In this document: positions 1 to 11,874 of the stretch, one piece after another
Layout: each line of letters starts with the position of its first letter
How positions within the stretch are numbered: the stretch's first letter is position 1
Source: Portulaca oleracea
Lineage: Eukaryota; Streptophyta; Magnoliopsida; Caryophyllales; Portulacaceae
Assembly: GCA_029582165.1 (NCBI GenBank)
Contig: CM055876.1
Span: 13,536,501-13,600,500 of the forward strand
Direction: 5' to 3'
DNA length: 64,000 nucleotides
The notes under the pieces: model-generated
The model's input: only the letters and a program-made list of their open reading frames with translations
Database searches by the model: none
What the model was told of the DNA's origin: nothing
Made by a program: the position numbers and the translations under genes

Positions 1-997
1 GCTACTCTTTAGAATACAAAGTTGATTTTCCTTAAAGAGAAATCCATGCTCAATATGAAACAGTTGGTGTGGATGCTTCTTGCAAAGCTCATAAACCTAC
101 TTGAAATCCTCATCATTCTCATATAACTCTTTAATATGTTCAAAACCAAGAACTCTTGAATCAAGAATATGAGTGAGTAAGTACCTTCTTGATAAAGCAT
201 CTGCTCCGTTGTTAAGATGTCCCGCTTTGTGCTTTATCATGAAATGAAATGCTTGCATGTAGTCAACCCATTTAGCTTGTCTTGGCTTAAGCTTATGTTG
301 CCCTTGAATGAACTTGAGAGCGTCATGATCACTATGTATAATGAATTCACCACTTAGAAGATAATGTCGCCAATGTTCAAGAGCTCTTATAATTGAATAG
401 AACTCTTTATTATATGTGCTATACTTCCTCTTGGCTTCATTCAACTTCTCACTAAAGAAAGCAATTGGACGACCCTCTTGTGATAGAACGGCTCCAACTC
501 CAACTCCACTTGCATCAACTCCAACTTCAAAGACTTTACCAAAACACGGTAATGCAAGAATAGGTGCATGACACAACTTCTCCTTAATCATCTCAAACGC
601 TTCATTTGCACCATTACTCCATGAAAACTCTTTCTTTTTCAACAACTCGGTCATAGGTGCGAGAATGAAGGTAAAATTCCTTATAAATCTTCTATAAAAC
701 GATGTTAAACCATGAAAACTCCGTACCTCATGAATAGATGTTGGTGTAGGGCACTCTTGAATAGTGTTCACCTTCTCTCTATCAACTTGTATGCCTTCTC
801 TTGATAGAACATATCCAAGGAACACGATCTAGGATGAGAAAAAGTTGCACTTCTCCATGTTTGCGTAGAGTTGCTGCTTCTCCAAAATATACATGACCAA
901 CTCGAAATACTTTACATGCTCTTTTTCACGTTTGCTATATACAAGAATATCATCAAAGTAAATTACGACACACTTGCCAGTAAGAGGCTTTAATACA
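1..997 (-). pseudogene. Array unit 0 (partial): RT C-terminus and RNase H
   Basis: The window opens inside this unit. The frame 97-825 encodes, in order, the RT tail (from [14 protein letters not shown]), the RT/RNase H connection (SFHGLTSFYRRFI) and RNase H (VDASGVGVGAVL, then HSDHDALKF, then GADALSRR). A stop at the RT boundary separates it from 829-997, which carries [13 protein letters not shown] with the RT active-site YFDD. The rest of the unit lies left of the window. It cannot be functional, because the RT fingers and palm N-terminus are absent and the piece is fused to LTR DNA at 998. Confidence 0.9.
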
Positions 998-2745
998 TGA
1001 TGTATAATAGGATCTAGGATGATCAAATTATACAAAAGACTAGGATCTTTTACGTGGTTGTTTAAGTTTGAATGAAAGAATGAATGAATGGATGGATGAA
1101 CGAATGGAATGAACGAATGGAATGAATGTGTGAATGGATGGAATGTAAGTTTCTTGAATTTTTGAATGATGTTCAAATGAATGTGTCTTTCCTCACCAAG
1201 ATTCGAAGTAGAGTACGATTGGTTACTTCGGTTTGTCCATCCGTTTGTGGATGATATGCGGTGCTAAACTTCAACTTTGTACCAAGCTTCTTCCACAATG
1301 TTAGCCAAAAATGACTAAGGAACTTTGAATCTCTATCACTTACCATGATCTTGGGGATACCATGTAACTTCATCACTTCTTCAAAATATAGATTTGCAAT
1401 CTTAGTAGCATCATAGGTGGTATAGCATGGAATGAAATTTGCCATCTTTGAAAATCTATCAACGACCACTATAATAGAATCTTTGCCTCTTTGAGTTCTT
1501 GGTAGACCACAACGAAGTCTAAACTCACATCTTCCCATGGACTATGTTGAATAGGCAAAGGAGTATACAAGCCTTTTGGTAAAGCATGAGCCTTCGAAAT
1601 ATTGCAAGTATTACACCTCTTTACCATATGCTCAATGTCTTTGATCATGCTAGGCCAAAAATAATGCTCCTTCATCATAAGATATGTCTTTTCAATGCCA
1701 AAATGACCCGCCAAAGATCATCCATGGACCTCCATGATCAACAATTCATGAATGCTACTCTTTAGAATACAAAGTTGATTTTCCTTAAAGAGAAATCCAT
1801 GCTCAATATGAAACAGTTGGTGTGGATGCTTCTTGCAAAGCTCATAAACCTCCTTGAAATCCTCATCATTCTCATATAAATCTTTAATATGTTCAAAACC
1901 AAGAACTCTTGAATCAAGAATATGAGTGAGTAAGTACCTTCTTGATAAAGCATCTGCTCCGTTGTTAAGATGTCCCGCTTTGTACTTTATCATGAAATGA
2001 AATGCTTGCATGTAGTCAACCCATTTAGCTTGTCTTGGCTTAAGCTTATGTTGCCCTTGAATGAACTTGAGAGCGTCATGATCACTATGTATAATGAATT
2101 CACCACTTAGAAGATAATGTCGCCAATGTTCAAGAGCTCTTATAATTGAATAGAACTCTTTATTATATGTGCTATACTTCCTCTTGGCTTCATTCAACTT
2201 CTCACTAAAGAAAGCAATTGGACGACCCTCTTGTGATAGAACGGCTCCAACTCCAACTCCACTTGCATCAACTTCAACTTCAAAGACTTTATCAAAACAC
2301 GGTAATGCAAGAATAGGTGACACAACTTCTCCTTAATCATCTCAAACGCTTCATTTGCACCATTACTCCATGAAAACTCTTTCTTTTTCAACAACTCGGT
2401 CATAGGTGCGAGAATGAAGGTAAAATTCCTTATAAATCTTCTATAAAACGATGTTAAACCATGAAAACTCCGTACCTCATGAATAGATGTTGGTGTAGGG
2501 CACTCTTGAATAGTGTTCACCTTCTCCCTATCAACTTGTATGCCTTCTCTTGATAAAACATATCCAAGGAACACGATCTAGGATGAAAAAGTTGCACTTC
2601 TCCATGTTTTGCGTAGAGTTGCTGCTTCTCCAAAATATACATGACCAACTCGAAATACTTTACATGCTCTTTTTCACGTTTGCTATATACAAGAATATCA
2701 TCAAAGTAAATTACGACACACTTGCCAGTAAGAGGCTTTAATACA
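998..2745 (-). pseudogene. Array unit 1: LTR end + RT/RNase H/integrase fragment
   Basis: LTR 3' piece about 998-1180, then integrase core fragment 1182-1538 ([25 protein letters not shown]), integrase zinc region to about 1714, RNase H 1718-2323 and RT tail to 2745. It carries a 4-bp deletion near 2316 (GTGACACAAC where other units have GTGCATGACACAAC) that splits RNase H from the RT tail. It also has the array-wide 1-bp loss near 1510 that separates the integrase zinc region from its core, and an extra T near 2608. Unit 2 shares the 4-bp loss, so neighbouring units were exchanged or copied after the lesion arose. Confidence 0.9.
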
Positions 2746-4480
2746 TGATGTATAATAGGATCTAGGATGATCAAATTATACAAAAGACTAGGATCTTTTA
2801 CGTGCTTGTTTAAGTTTGAATGCAAGAATGAATGAATGGATGGATGACCGAATGGAATGAATGTGTGAATGGATGGAATGTAAGTTTCTTGAATTTTTGA
2901 ATGATGTTCAAATGAATGTGTCTTTCCTCACCAAGATTCGAAGTAGAGTACGATTGGTTACTTCGGTTTGTCCATCCGTTTGTGGATGATATGCGGTGCT
3001 AAACTTCAACTTTGTACCAAGCTTCTTCCACAATGTTAGCCAAAAATGACTAAGGAACTTTGAATCTCTATCACTTACCATGATCATGGGGATACCATGT
3101 AACTTCATCACTTCTTCAAAATATAGATTTGCAACCTTAGTAGCATCATAGGTGGTATAGCATGGAATGAAATTTGCCATCTTTGAAAATCTATCAACGA
3201 CCACTATAATAGAATCTTTGCCTCTTTTAGTTCTTGGTAGACCACAACGAAGTCTAAACTCACATCTTCCCATGGACTATGTTGAATAGGCAAAGGAGTA
3301 TACAAGCCTTGTGGTAAAGCATGAGCCTTCGAAATATTGCAAGTATTACACCTCTTTACCATATGCTCAATGTCTTTGATCATGCTAGGCCAAAAATAAT
3401 GCTCCTTCATCATAAGATATGTCTTTTCAATGCCAAATGACCCGCCAAAGATCCTCCATGGACCTCCATGATCAACAATTCACGAATGCTACTCTTTAGA
3501 ATACAAAGTTGATTTTCCTTAAAGAGAAATCCATGCTCAATATGAAACAGTTGGTGTGGATGCTTCTTGCAAAGCTCATAAACCTCCTTGAAATCCTCAT
3601 CATTCTCATATAACTCTTTAATATGTTCAAAACCAAGAACTCTTGAATCAAGAATATGAGTGAGTAAGTACCTTCTTGATAAAGCATCTGCTCCGTTGTT
3701 AAGATGTCCCGCTTTGTGCTTTATCATGAAATGAAATGCTTGCATGTAGTCAACCCATTTAGCTTGTCTTGGCTTAAGCTTATGTTGCCCTTGAATGAAC
3801 TTGAGAGCGTCATGATCACTATGTATAATGAATTCACCACTTAGAAGATAATGTCGCCAATGTTCAAGAGCTCTTATAATTGAATTGAACTCTTTATTAT
3901 ATGTGCTATACTTCCTCTTGGCTTCATTCAACTTCTCACTAAAGAAAGCAATTGGACGACCCTCTTGTGATAGAACGGCTCCAACTCCAACTCCACTTGC
4001 ATCAACTTCAACTTCAAAGACTTTATCAAAACACGGTAATGCAAGAATAGGTGACACAACTTCTCCTTAATCATCTCAAACGCTTCATTTGCACCATTAC
4101 TCCATGAAAACTCTTTCTTTTTCAACAACTCGGTCATAGGTGCGAGAATGAAGGTAAAATTCCTTATAAATCTTCTATAAAACGATGTTAAACCATGAAA
4201 ACTCCGTACCTCATGAATAGATGTTGGTGTAGGGCACTCTTGAATAGTGTTCACCTTCTCCCTATCAACTTGTATGCCTTCTCTTGATAAAACATATCCA
4301 AGGAACACGATCTAGGATGAGAAAAAGTTGCACTTCTCCATGTTTGCGTAGAGTTGCTGCTTCTCCAAAATATACATGACCAACTCGAAATACTTTACAT
4401 GCTCTTTTTCACGTTTGCTATATACAAGAATATCATCAAAGTAAATTACGACACACTTGCCAGTAAGAGGCTTTAATACA
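2746..4480 (-). pseudogene. Array unit 2: LTR end + RT/RNase H/integrase fragment
   Basis: Same order as unit 1. Integrase core is at 2908-3273, the zinc region to about 3413, RNase H 3410-4057 and RT tail to 4480. It has the 4-bp RNase H deletion (near 4052), a private 1-bp loss near 3436 in the HFGIEKTY segment, and a shorter GAATGG-type repeat in the LTR piece (near 2845), which explains its shorter period. Amino-acid change K to M in the HGIPKIMV segment is shared with units 3 and 4 but not unit 1. Confidence 0.9.
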
Positions 4481-6220
4481 TGATGTATAATAGGATCTAG
4501 GATGATCAAATTATACAAAAGACTAGGATCTTTTACGTGCTTGTTTAAGTTTGAATGAAAGAATGAATGAATGGATGGATGAACGAATGGAATGAATGTG
4601 TGAATGGATGGAATGTAAGTTTCTTGAATTTTTGAATGATGTTCAAATGAATGTGTCTTTCCTCACCAAGATTCGAAGTAGAGTACGATTGGTTACTTCG
4701 GTTTGTCCATCCGTTTGTGGATGATATGCGGTGCTAAACTTCAACTTTGTACCAAGCTTCTTCCACAATGTTAGCCAAAAATGACTAAGGAACTTTGAAT
4801 CTCTATCACTTACCATGATCATGGGGATACCATGTAACTTCATCACTTCTTCAAAATATAGATTTGCAACCTTAGTAGCATCATAGGTGGTATAGCATGG
4901 AATGAAATTTGCCATCTTTGAAAATCTATCAACGACCACTATAATAGAATCTTTGCCTCTTTTAGTTCTTGGTAGACCACAACGAAGTCTAAACTCACAT
5001 CTTCCCATGGACTATGTTGAATAGGCAAAGGAGTATACAAGCCTTGTGGTAAAGCATGAGCCTTCGAAATATTGCAAGTATTACACCTCTTTACCATATG
5101 CTCAATGTCTTTGATCATGCTAGGCCAAAAATAATGCTCCTTCATCATAAGATATGTCTTTTCAATGCCAAAATGACCCGCCAAAGATCCTCCATGGACC
5201 TCCATGATCAACAATTCACGAATGCTACTCTTTAGAATACAAAGTTGATTTTCCTTAAAGAGAAATCCATGCTCAATATGAAACAGTTGGTGTGGATGCT
5301 TCTTGCAAAGCTCATAAACCTCCTTGAAATCCTCATCATTCTCATATAACTCTTTAATATGTTCAAAACCAAGAACTCTTGAATCAAGAATATGAGTGAG
5401 TAAGTACCTTCTTGATAAAGCATCTGCTCCGTTGTTAAGATGTCCCGCTTTGTGCTTTATCATGAAATGAAATGCTTGCATGTAGTCAACCCATTTAGCT
5501 TGTCTTGGCTTAAGCTTATGTTGCCCTTGAATGAACTTGAGAGCGTCATGATCACTATGTATAATGAATTCACCACTTAGAAGATAATGTCGCCAATGTT
5601 CAAGAGCTCTTATAATTGAATTGAACTCTTTATTATATGTGCTATACTTCCTCTTGGCTTCATTCAACTTCTCACTAAAGAAAGCAATTGGACGACCCTC
5701 TTGTGATAGAACGGCTCCAACTCCAACTCCACTTGCATCAACTTCAACTTCAAAGACTTTATCAAAACACGGTAATGCAAGAATAGGTGCATGACACAAC
5801 TTCTCCTTAATCATCTCAAACGCTTCATTTGCACCATTACTCCATGAAAACTCTTTCTTTTTCAACAACTCGGTCATAGGTGCGAGAATGAAGGTAAAAT
5901 TCCTTATAAATCTTCTATAAAACGATGTTAAACCATGAAAACTCCGTACCTCATGAATAGATGTTGGTGTAGGGCACTCTTGAATAGTGTTCACCTTCTC
6001 CCTATCAACTTGTATGCCTTCTCTTAATAAAACATATCCAAGGAACACGATCTAGGATGAGAAAAAGTTGCACTTCTCCATGTTTGCGTAGAGTTGCTGC
6101 TTCTCCAAAATATACATGACCAACTCGAAATACTTTACATGCTCTTTTTCACGTTTGCTATATACAAGAATATCATCAAAGTAAATTACGACACACTTGC
6201 CAGTAAGAGGCTTTAATACA
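4481..6220 (-). pseudogene. Array unit 3: LTR end + 369-codon RNase H/integrase frame
   Basis: Integrase core 4643-5008. A long open frame at 4939-6048 runs from the RT tail through complete RNase H into the integrase zinc region (HFGIEKTY, then CNTC) and the first catalytic Asp (VSLDF), then leaves frame at the shared 1-bp loss. The RT piece 6052-6220 with YFDD is separated by a TAG. The intact 4-bp RNase H site distinguishes it from units 1 and 2. No start codon context or promoter suggests expression as a gene. Confidence 0.9.
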
Positions 6221-7973
6221 TGATGTATAATAGGATCTAGGATGATCAAATTATACAAAAGACTAGGATCTTTTACGTGCTTGTTTAAGTTTGAATGAAA
6301 GAATGAATGAATGGATGGATGAACGAATGGAATGAACGAATGGAATGAATGTGTGAATGGATGGAATGTAAGTTTCTTGAATTTTTGAATGATGTTCAAA
6401 TGAATGTGTCTTTCCTCACCAAGATTCGAAGTAGAGTACGATTGGTTACTTCGGTTTGTCCATCCGTTTGTGGATGATATGCGGTGCTAAACTTCAACTT
6501 TGTACCAAGCTTCTTCCACAATGTTAGCCAAAAATGACTAAGGAACTTTGAATCTCTATCACTTACCATGATCATGGGGATACCATGTAACTTCATCACT
6601 TCTTCAAAATATAGATTTGCAACCTTAGCAGCATCATAGGTGGTATAGCATGGAATGAAATTTGCCATCTTTGAAAATCTATCAACGACCACTATAATAG
6701 AATCTTTGCCTCTTTTAGTTCTTGGTAGACCACAACGAAGTCTAAACTCACATCTTCCCATGGACTATGTTGAATAGGCAAAGGAGTATACAAGCCTTGT
6801 GGTAAAGCATGAGCCTTCGAAATATTGCAAGTATTACACCTCTTTACCATATGCTCAATGTCTTTGATCATGCTAGGCCAAAAATAATGCTCCTTCATCA
6901 TAAGATATGTCTTTTCAATGCCAAAATGACCCGCCAAAGATCCTTCATGGACCTCCATGATCAACAATTCACGAATGCTACTCTTTAGAATACAAAGTTG
7001 ATTTTCCTTAAAGAGAAATCCATGCTCAATATGAAACAGTTGGTGTGGATGCTTCTTGCAAAGCTCATAAACCTCCTTGAAATCCTCATCATTCTCATAT
7101 AACTCTTTAATATGTTCAAAATCAAGAACTCTTGAATCAAGAATATGAGTGAGTAAGTACCTTCTTGATAAAGCATCTGCTCCGTTGTTAAGATGTCCCG
7201 CTTTGTGCTTTATCATGAAATGAAATGCTTGCATGTAGTCAACCCATTTAGCTTGTCTTGGCTTAAGCTTATGTTGCCCTTGAATGAACTTGAGAGCGTC
7301 ATGATCACTATGTATAATGAATTCACCACTTAGAAGATAATGTCGCCAATGTTCAAGAGCTCTTATAATTGAATAGAACTCTTTATTATATGTGCTATAC
7401 TTCCTCTTGGCTTCATTCAACTTCTCACTAAAGAAAGCAATTGGACGACCCTCTTGTGATAGAACGGCTCCAACTCCAACTCCACTTGCATCAACTTCAA
7501 CTTCAAAGACTTTATCAAAACACGGTAATGCAAGAATAGGTGCATGACACAACTTCTCCTTAATCATCTCAAACGCTTCATTTGCACCATTACTCCATGA
7601 AAACTCTTTCTTTTTCAACAACTCGGTCATAGGTGCGAGAATGAAGGTAAAATTCCTTATAAATCTTCTATAAAACGATGTTAAACCATGAAAACTCCGT
7701 ACCTCATGAATAGATGTTGGTGTAGGGCACTCTTGAATAGTGTTCACCTTCTCCCTATCAACTTGTATGCCTTCTCTTGATAGAACATATCCAAGGAACA
7801 CGATCTAGGATGAGAAAAAGTTGCACTTCTCCATGTTTGCGTAGAGTTGCTTCTTCTCCAAAATATACATGACCAACTCGAAATACTTTACATGCTCTTT
7901 TTCACGTTTGCTATATACAAGAATATCATCAAAGTAAATTACGACACACTTGCCAGTAAGAGGCTTTAATACA
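6221..7973 (-). pseudogene. Array unit 4: LTR end + 369-codon RNase H/integrase frame
   Basis: Same layout as unit 3: integrase core 6396-6761, open frame 6692-7801, RT piece 7805-7973. Private changes include G to D in the SRVLDFEHIK segment and G to E in the VHEGSLAGH segment. The LTR-piece tetranucleotide region is the longer form, like units 0/1. On its right it abuts a complete LTR (7974-8864), so this unit marks the change from the 1.74-kb units to the larger 3.0-kb units. Confidence 0.9.
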
Positions 7974-8864
7974 TGATGTATAATAGGATCTAGGATGATC
8001 AAATTATACAAAAGACTAGGATCTTTTACGTGCTTGTTTAAGTTTGAATGAATGAATGAATGAATGGATGGATGAACGAATGGAATGAATGAAATGAATG
8101 TGTGAATGGATGGAATGCAAGTTTCTTGAATTTTTGAATGATGTTCAAATGAATCTTGAGATTGAAACAAAGTAGAAACAAAACAAGATCAATGAAACAA
8201 GAATAGAACCTCACGAATGGAATGATGAACGAATGATGAATTTGATTGAGTGGATGAAACTTTGATAATGGCGTTGAAGAATCTTCAAGGGTATAGGCAC
8301 ACCACCTTCAAGAACTCTTCAATTCTACCTATCACCACCAAGGACGCCAACCCAAGGCTAGAAGTAGATGAATCTCCCTCAAGAGAAACAAAACTAGCAC
8401 AAAAGTTAGAGAGAAAACAACATCATGTTGAATTTGATTTGTATTTGTAATATTGAATGAATGTATTACCAGGCACCCTAAGGGGTCTACTTATACTAAA
8501 TGAAGGCCCCCTTAGGCGTGTACATTCAAGAAAATACAGTGCATCTAGCTTTCATCATCCTAAATAAGTATGACATCATAAAGATACAAATGTACATAAA
8601 CTAGATTAAAACTATGATAACTTGCTGATTCCTTGTCCAAATTCCAAGACTCAAAAGCCATTGTGAATCTCCCTTGATGTAGATCATTTGGTACATGGAT
8701 GACTTTCACAACATCTTCACGAATCTTGAGTTATAGAGCAAATTACCGATCCTCCCTTGATGAAGCTATTTGGACGTGTGATATGCATGAGTGTTTCAAG
8801 CTCCCTTTGCATGAAATCAAGCATTTGGCTCCCTTGATGTATACTTGGGACCAAATCTACATCA
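7974..8864 (-). repeat. Family A LTR (full length, 891 bp)
   Basis: Minus-strand LTR beginning TGATGTAGATTTGG at 8864 and ending TACATCA at 7974. It is preceded (minus strand) by a polypurine tract, AGGGGGGAA, at about 8865-8875. Its 3' terminus is not followed by a primer site but fused straight to RT sequence of array unit 4. The TATA region near 8485-8495 reads CTACTTATAC on the plus strand, a degraded TATA. It contains the (TTCA)n-like region at 8043-8115 that is truncated into the array units. Confidence 0.93.
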
Positions 8865-10970
8865 TTCCCCCCTAGTTGAAAAGAGATTGTCCCCAAACTA
8901 GGAAGTTCTTCTCTATCTCCATAGTAGGGCTTAAGATCACTCACGTTGAAAGTACAACTCCCTTCATAGTCTTCACCAAGTTGTAACTTATAAGCATTGT
9001 CACCAATCTTTTCCAAGACTTCATAAGGACCATCTCCTCTCTGTGCAAGCTTACCTTTCCTCTTAGAAGGAAATCTTTCTTTCTTCAAGTGAATCCAATC
9101 AAGATCTCCTGCTTCAAACACAACCTTCCTCCTTGTTTTATTCACTCTACTAGCTACGTCTTGCGTATACTTCAAAATTTTCTCACGTACTTCTTCATGT
9201 TGCTTCTTAATCTCTTCCACTCTTTTGTTAGCTTCAAAACTAAACTTTGTTGAAGTAGAAATAGGTGTAAGATCCATAAGTTGGAGAGGTTTCTTTCAAA
9301 AAACAACTTGAAAAGATGACAACCCCGTGGCTTTACTTGGACTTCTATTGAAAGAAAATTCAGCGTGACATAAAAGAGTATCCAACCCTTTCTTGTCTTT
9401 CCTCACCAAGATTCGAAGTAGAGCTCCCAAAGTACGATTGGTTACTTCGGTTTGTCCATCCGTTTGTGGATGACATGCGGTGCGAAACATCAACTTTGTA
9501 CCAAGCTTCTTCCACAATGTTAGCCAAAAATGACTAAGGAACTTTGAATCACTATCACTTACCATGATCTTGGGGATACCATGTAACTTCACCACTTCTT
9601 CAAAATATAGATTTGCAACTTTAGTAGCATCATAGGTGGTATGGCATGGAATGAAATCAGCCATCTTTGAAAACCTATCAACGACCACCATAATAGAATT
9701 CTTGCCTCTTTTATTTCTTGGTAGACCAACAACGAAGTCTAAACTCACATCTTCCCATGGACTATGTGGAATAGGCAAAGGAGTATACAAGCCTTGTTGT
9801 AAAGCATGAGCCTTCGAAATATTGCAAATATTACACCTCTTTACCATATGCTCAACGTCGTTGATCATGCTAGGCCAAAAATAATGCTCCTTCATCATAA
9901 GATATGTCTTTTCAATGCCAAAATGACCCGCCAAAGATCCTCCATGGACCTCCATGATCAACAATTCACGAATGCTACTCTTTGGAATACAAAGTTGATT
10001 TTCCTTAAAGAGAAATCCATGCTCAATATGAAACAGTTGGTGTGGATGCTTCTTGCAAAGCTCATAAACCTCCTTGAAATCCTCATCATTCTCATATAAC
10101 TCTTTAATATGTTCAAAACCAAGAACTCTTGAATCAAGAATATGAGTGAGTAAGTACCTTCTTGATAAAGCATCTGCTCCGTTGTTAAGATGTCCCGCTT
10201 TGTGCTTTATCATGAAATGAAATGCTTGCATGTAGTCAACCCATTTAGCTTGTCTTGGCTTAAGCTTATGTTGCCCTTGAATGAACTTGAGAGCGTCATG
10301 ATCACTATGTATAATGAATTCACCACTTAGAAGATAATGTCGCCAATGTTCAAGAGCTCTTATAATTGAATAGAACTCTTTATTATATGTGCTATACTTC
10401 CTCTTGGCTTCATTCAACTTCTCACTAAAGAAAGCAATTGGACGACCCTCTTGTGATAGAACGGCTCCAACTCCAACTCCACTTGCATCAACTTCAACTT
10501 CAAAGACTTTATCAAAACACGGTAATGCAAGAATAGGTGCATGACACAACTTCTCCTTAATCATCTCAAACGCTTCATTTGCACCATTACTCCATGAAAA
10601 CTCTTTCTTTTTCAACAACTCGGTCATAGGTGCGAGAATGAAGGTAAAATTCCTTATAAATCTTCTATAAAACGATGTTAAACCATGAAAACTCCGTACC
10701 TCATGAATAGATGTTAGTGTAGGCCACTCTTGAATAGCTTTCACCTTCTCCTAATCAACTTGTATGCCTTCTCTTGATAGAACATATCCAAGGAACACGA
10801 TCTTGGATGAGAAAAAGTGGCACTTCTCCATGTTTGCGTAGAGTTGCTCCTTCTCCAAAATATACATCAGCAACTCCAAATGCTTTACATGCTCTTTTTC
10901 ACTTTTGCTATATACAAGAATATCATCAAAGTAAACTACTACACACTTGCCAATAAGAGGCTTTAATACA
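8865..10970 (-). pseudogene. Family A pol 3' half (RT tail, RNase H, integrase)
   Basis: Internal part of a 3.0-kb tandem unit (LTR + half pol). Frame 9296-10744 (482 codons) covers the RT tail, RNase H and integrase: HHCC zinc region near 9800-9950, first Asp VSLDF, second Asp VSDSDSKF, Glu [10 protein letters not shown]. Frame 8717-9277 is the integrase C-terminal region (FNVSDLKPYY) and continues through the polypurine tract 147 bp into the LTR. A stop splits RT YFDD (10751-10970) from the RT tail, and a frameshift near 9280-9296 breaks the integrase. This unit lacks the integrase/LTR deletion of the 1.74-kb units, so it resembles their precursor. Confidence 0.9.
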
Positions 10971-11874
10971 TGATGTATAATAGGATCTAGGATGATCAAT
11001 ATATACAAAAGACTAGGATCTTTTACGTGGTTGTTTAAGTTTAAATGAATGAATGAATGAATGGATTGATGAACGAATGGAATGAATGAATGGAATGAAT
11101 GAAATGAATGTGTGAATGGATGGAATGCAAGTTTCTTGAATTTTTGAATGATGTTCAAATGAATCTTGAGATTGAAACAAAGTAGAAACAAAACAAGATC
11201 AATGAAACAAGAATAGAACCTCACGAATGGAATGATGAACGAATGATGAATTTGATTGAGTGGATGAAACTTTGATAATGGCGTTGAAGAATCTTCAAGG
11301 GTATAGGCACACCACCTTCAAGAACTCTTCAATTCTACCTATCACCACCAAGGACGCCAACCCAAGGCTAGAAGTAGATGAATCTCCCTCAAGAGAAACA
11401 AAACTAGCACAAAAGCTAGAGAGAAAACAACATCATGTTGAATTTGATTTGTATTTGTAATATTGAATGAATGAATTACCAGGCACCCTAAGGGGTCTAT
11501 TTGTACTAAATGAAGGCCCCCTAAGGCGTGTACATTCAAGAAAATAGAGTGCAACTAGCTTACGTCACCCTAAACAAGTATGACATCATAAAGATACAAA
11601 TGTACATAAGCTAGATTAAAACTATGATAACTTGCTGATTCCTTGTCCAAATTCCAAGATTCAAAAGCCATTGTGAAGCCCCCTTCATGTAGATCATTTG
11701 GTACTTGGATGACTTTCACAACATCTTCACGGATCTTAAGTGATAGAGCAAATTACCGATCCTCCCTTTATGAAGCTATTTAGACGTGTGATATGCATGA
11801 GTGTTTCAAGCTCCCTTTGCATGAAATCAAGCATTTGGCTCCCATGATGTATATTTGGGACCAAATCTACATCA
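10971..11874 (-). repeat. Family A LTR (full length, 904 bp)
   Basis: Minus-strand LTR from TGATGTAGATTTGG (11874) to the TACATCA end at 10971, where it again joins RT sequence at the same bases as at 7974. Its preceding polypurine tract is mutated (plus strand TTATCCCCTA at 11875). The TATA site is TATTTGTAC on the plus strand, also mutated. With 7974-8864 it delimits one 3.0-kb tandem unit. Confidence 0.92.

Larger units (their letters stand above)
1..7973 (-). repeat. Tandem array of ~1.74-kb partial Ty3/gypsy units (four full, one partial)
   Basis: Direct tandem repeat of a retrotransposon fragment. On the minus strand each unit is the last ~183 bp of a family A LTR, joined to the RT C-terminal part (from just before YFDD), RNase H, the integrase zinc region and most of the integrase core, then joined to the next LTR piece. 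LTR-end/RT junctions on the plus strand fall at 998, 2746, 4481, 6221 and 7974, giving periods of 1748, 1735, 1740 and 1753 bp. Copies are very similar but carry private substitutions and small indels. All examined carry the same 1-bp loss in the integrase reading frame and the same integrase/LTR junction, so the template was already broken before it amplified. Confidence 0.95.

Noticed and set aside
1762..1953. Recurrent 63-residue frame inside each RNase H (also near 9, 3496, 5232, 6985 and 9958)
   Set aside because: It is an alternate frame of the RNase H/integrase linker and follows the repeats; no independent gene signal.
1..7973. Array as a pure assembly artefact
   Set aside because: Units carry private substitutions, indels and neighbour-shared lesions that a collapsed or expanded assembly would not create; long-read confirmation is still the decisive test.
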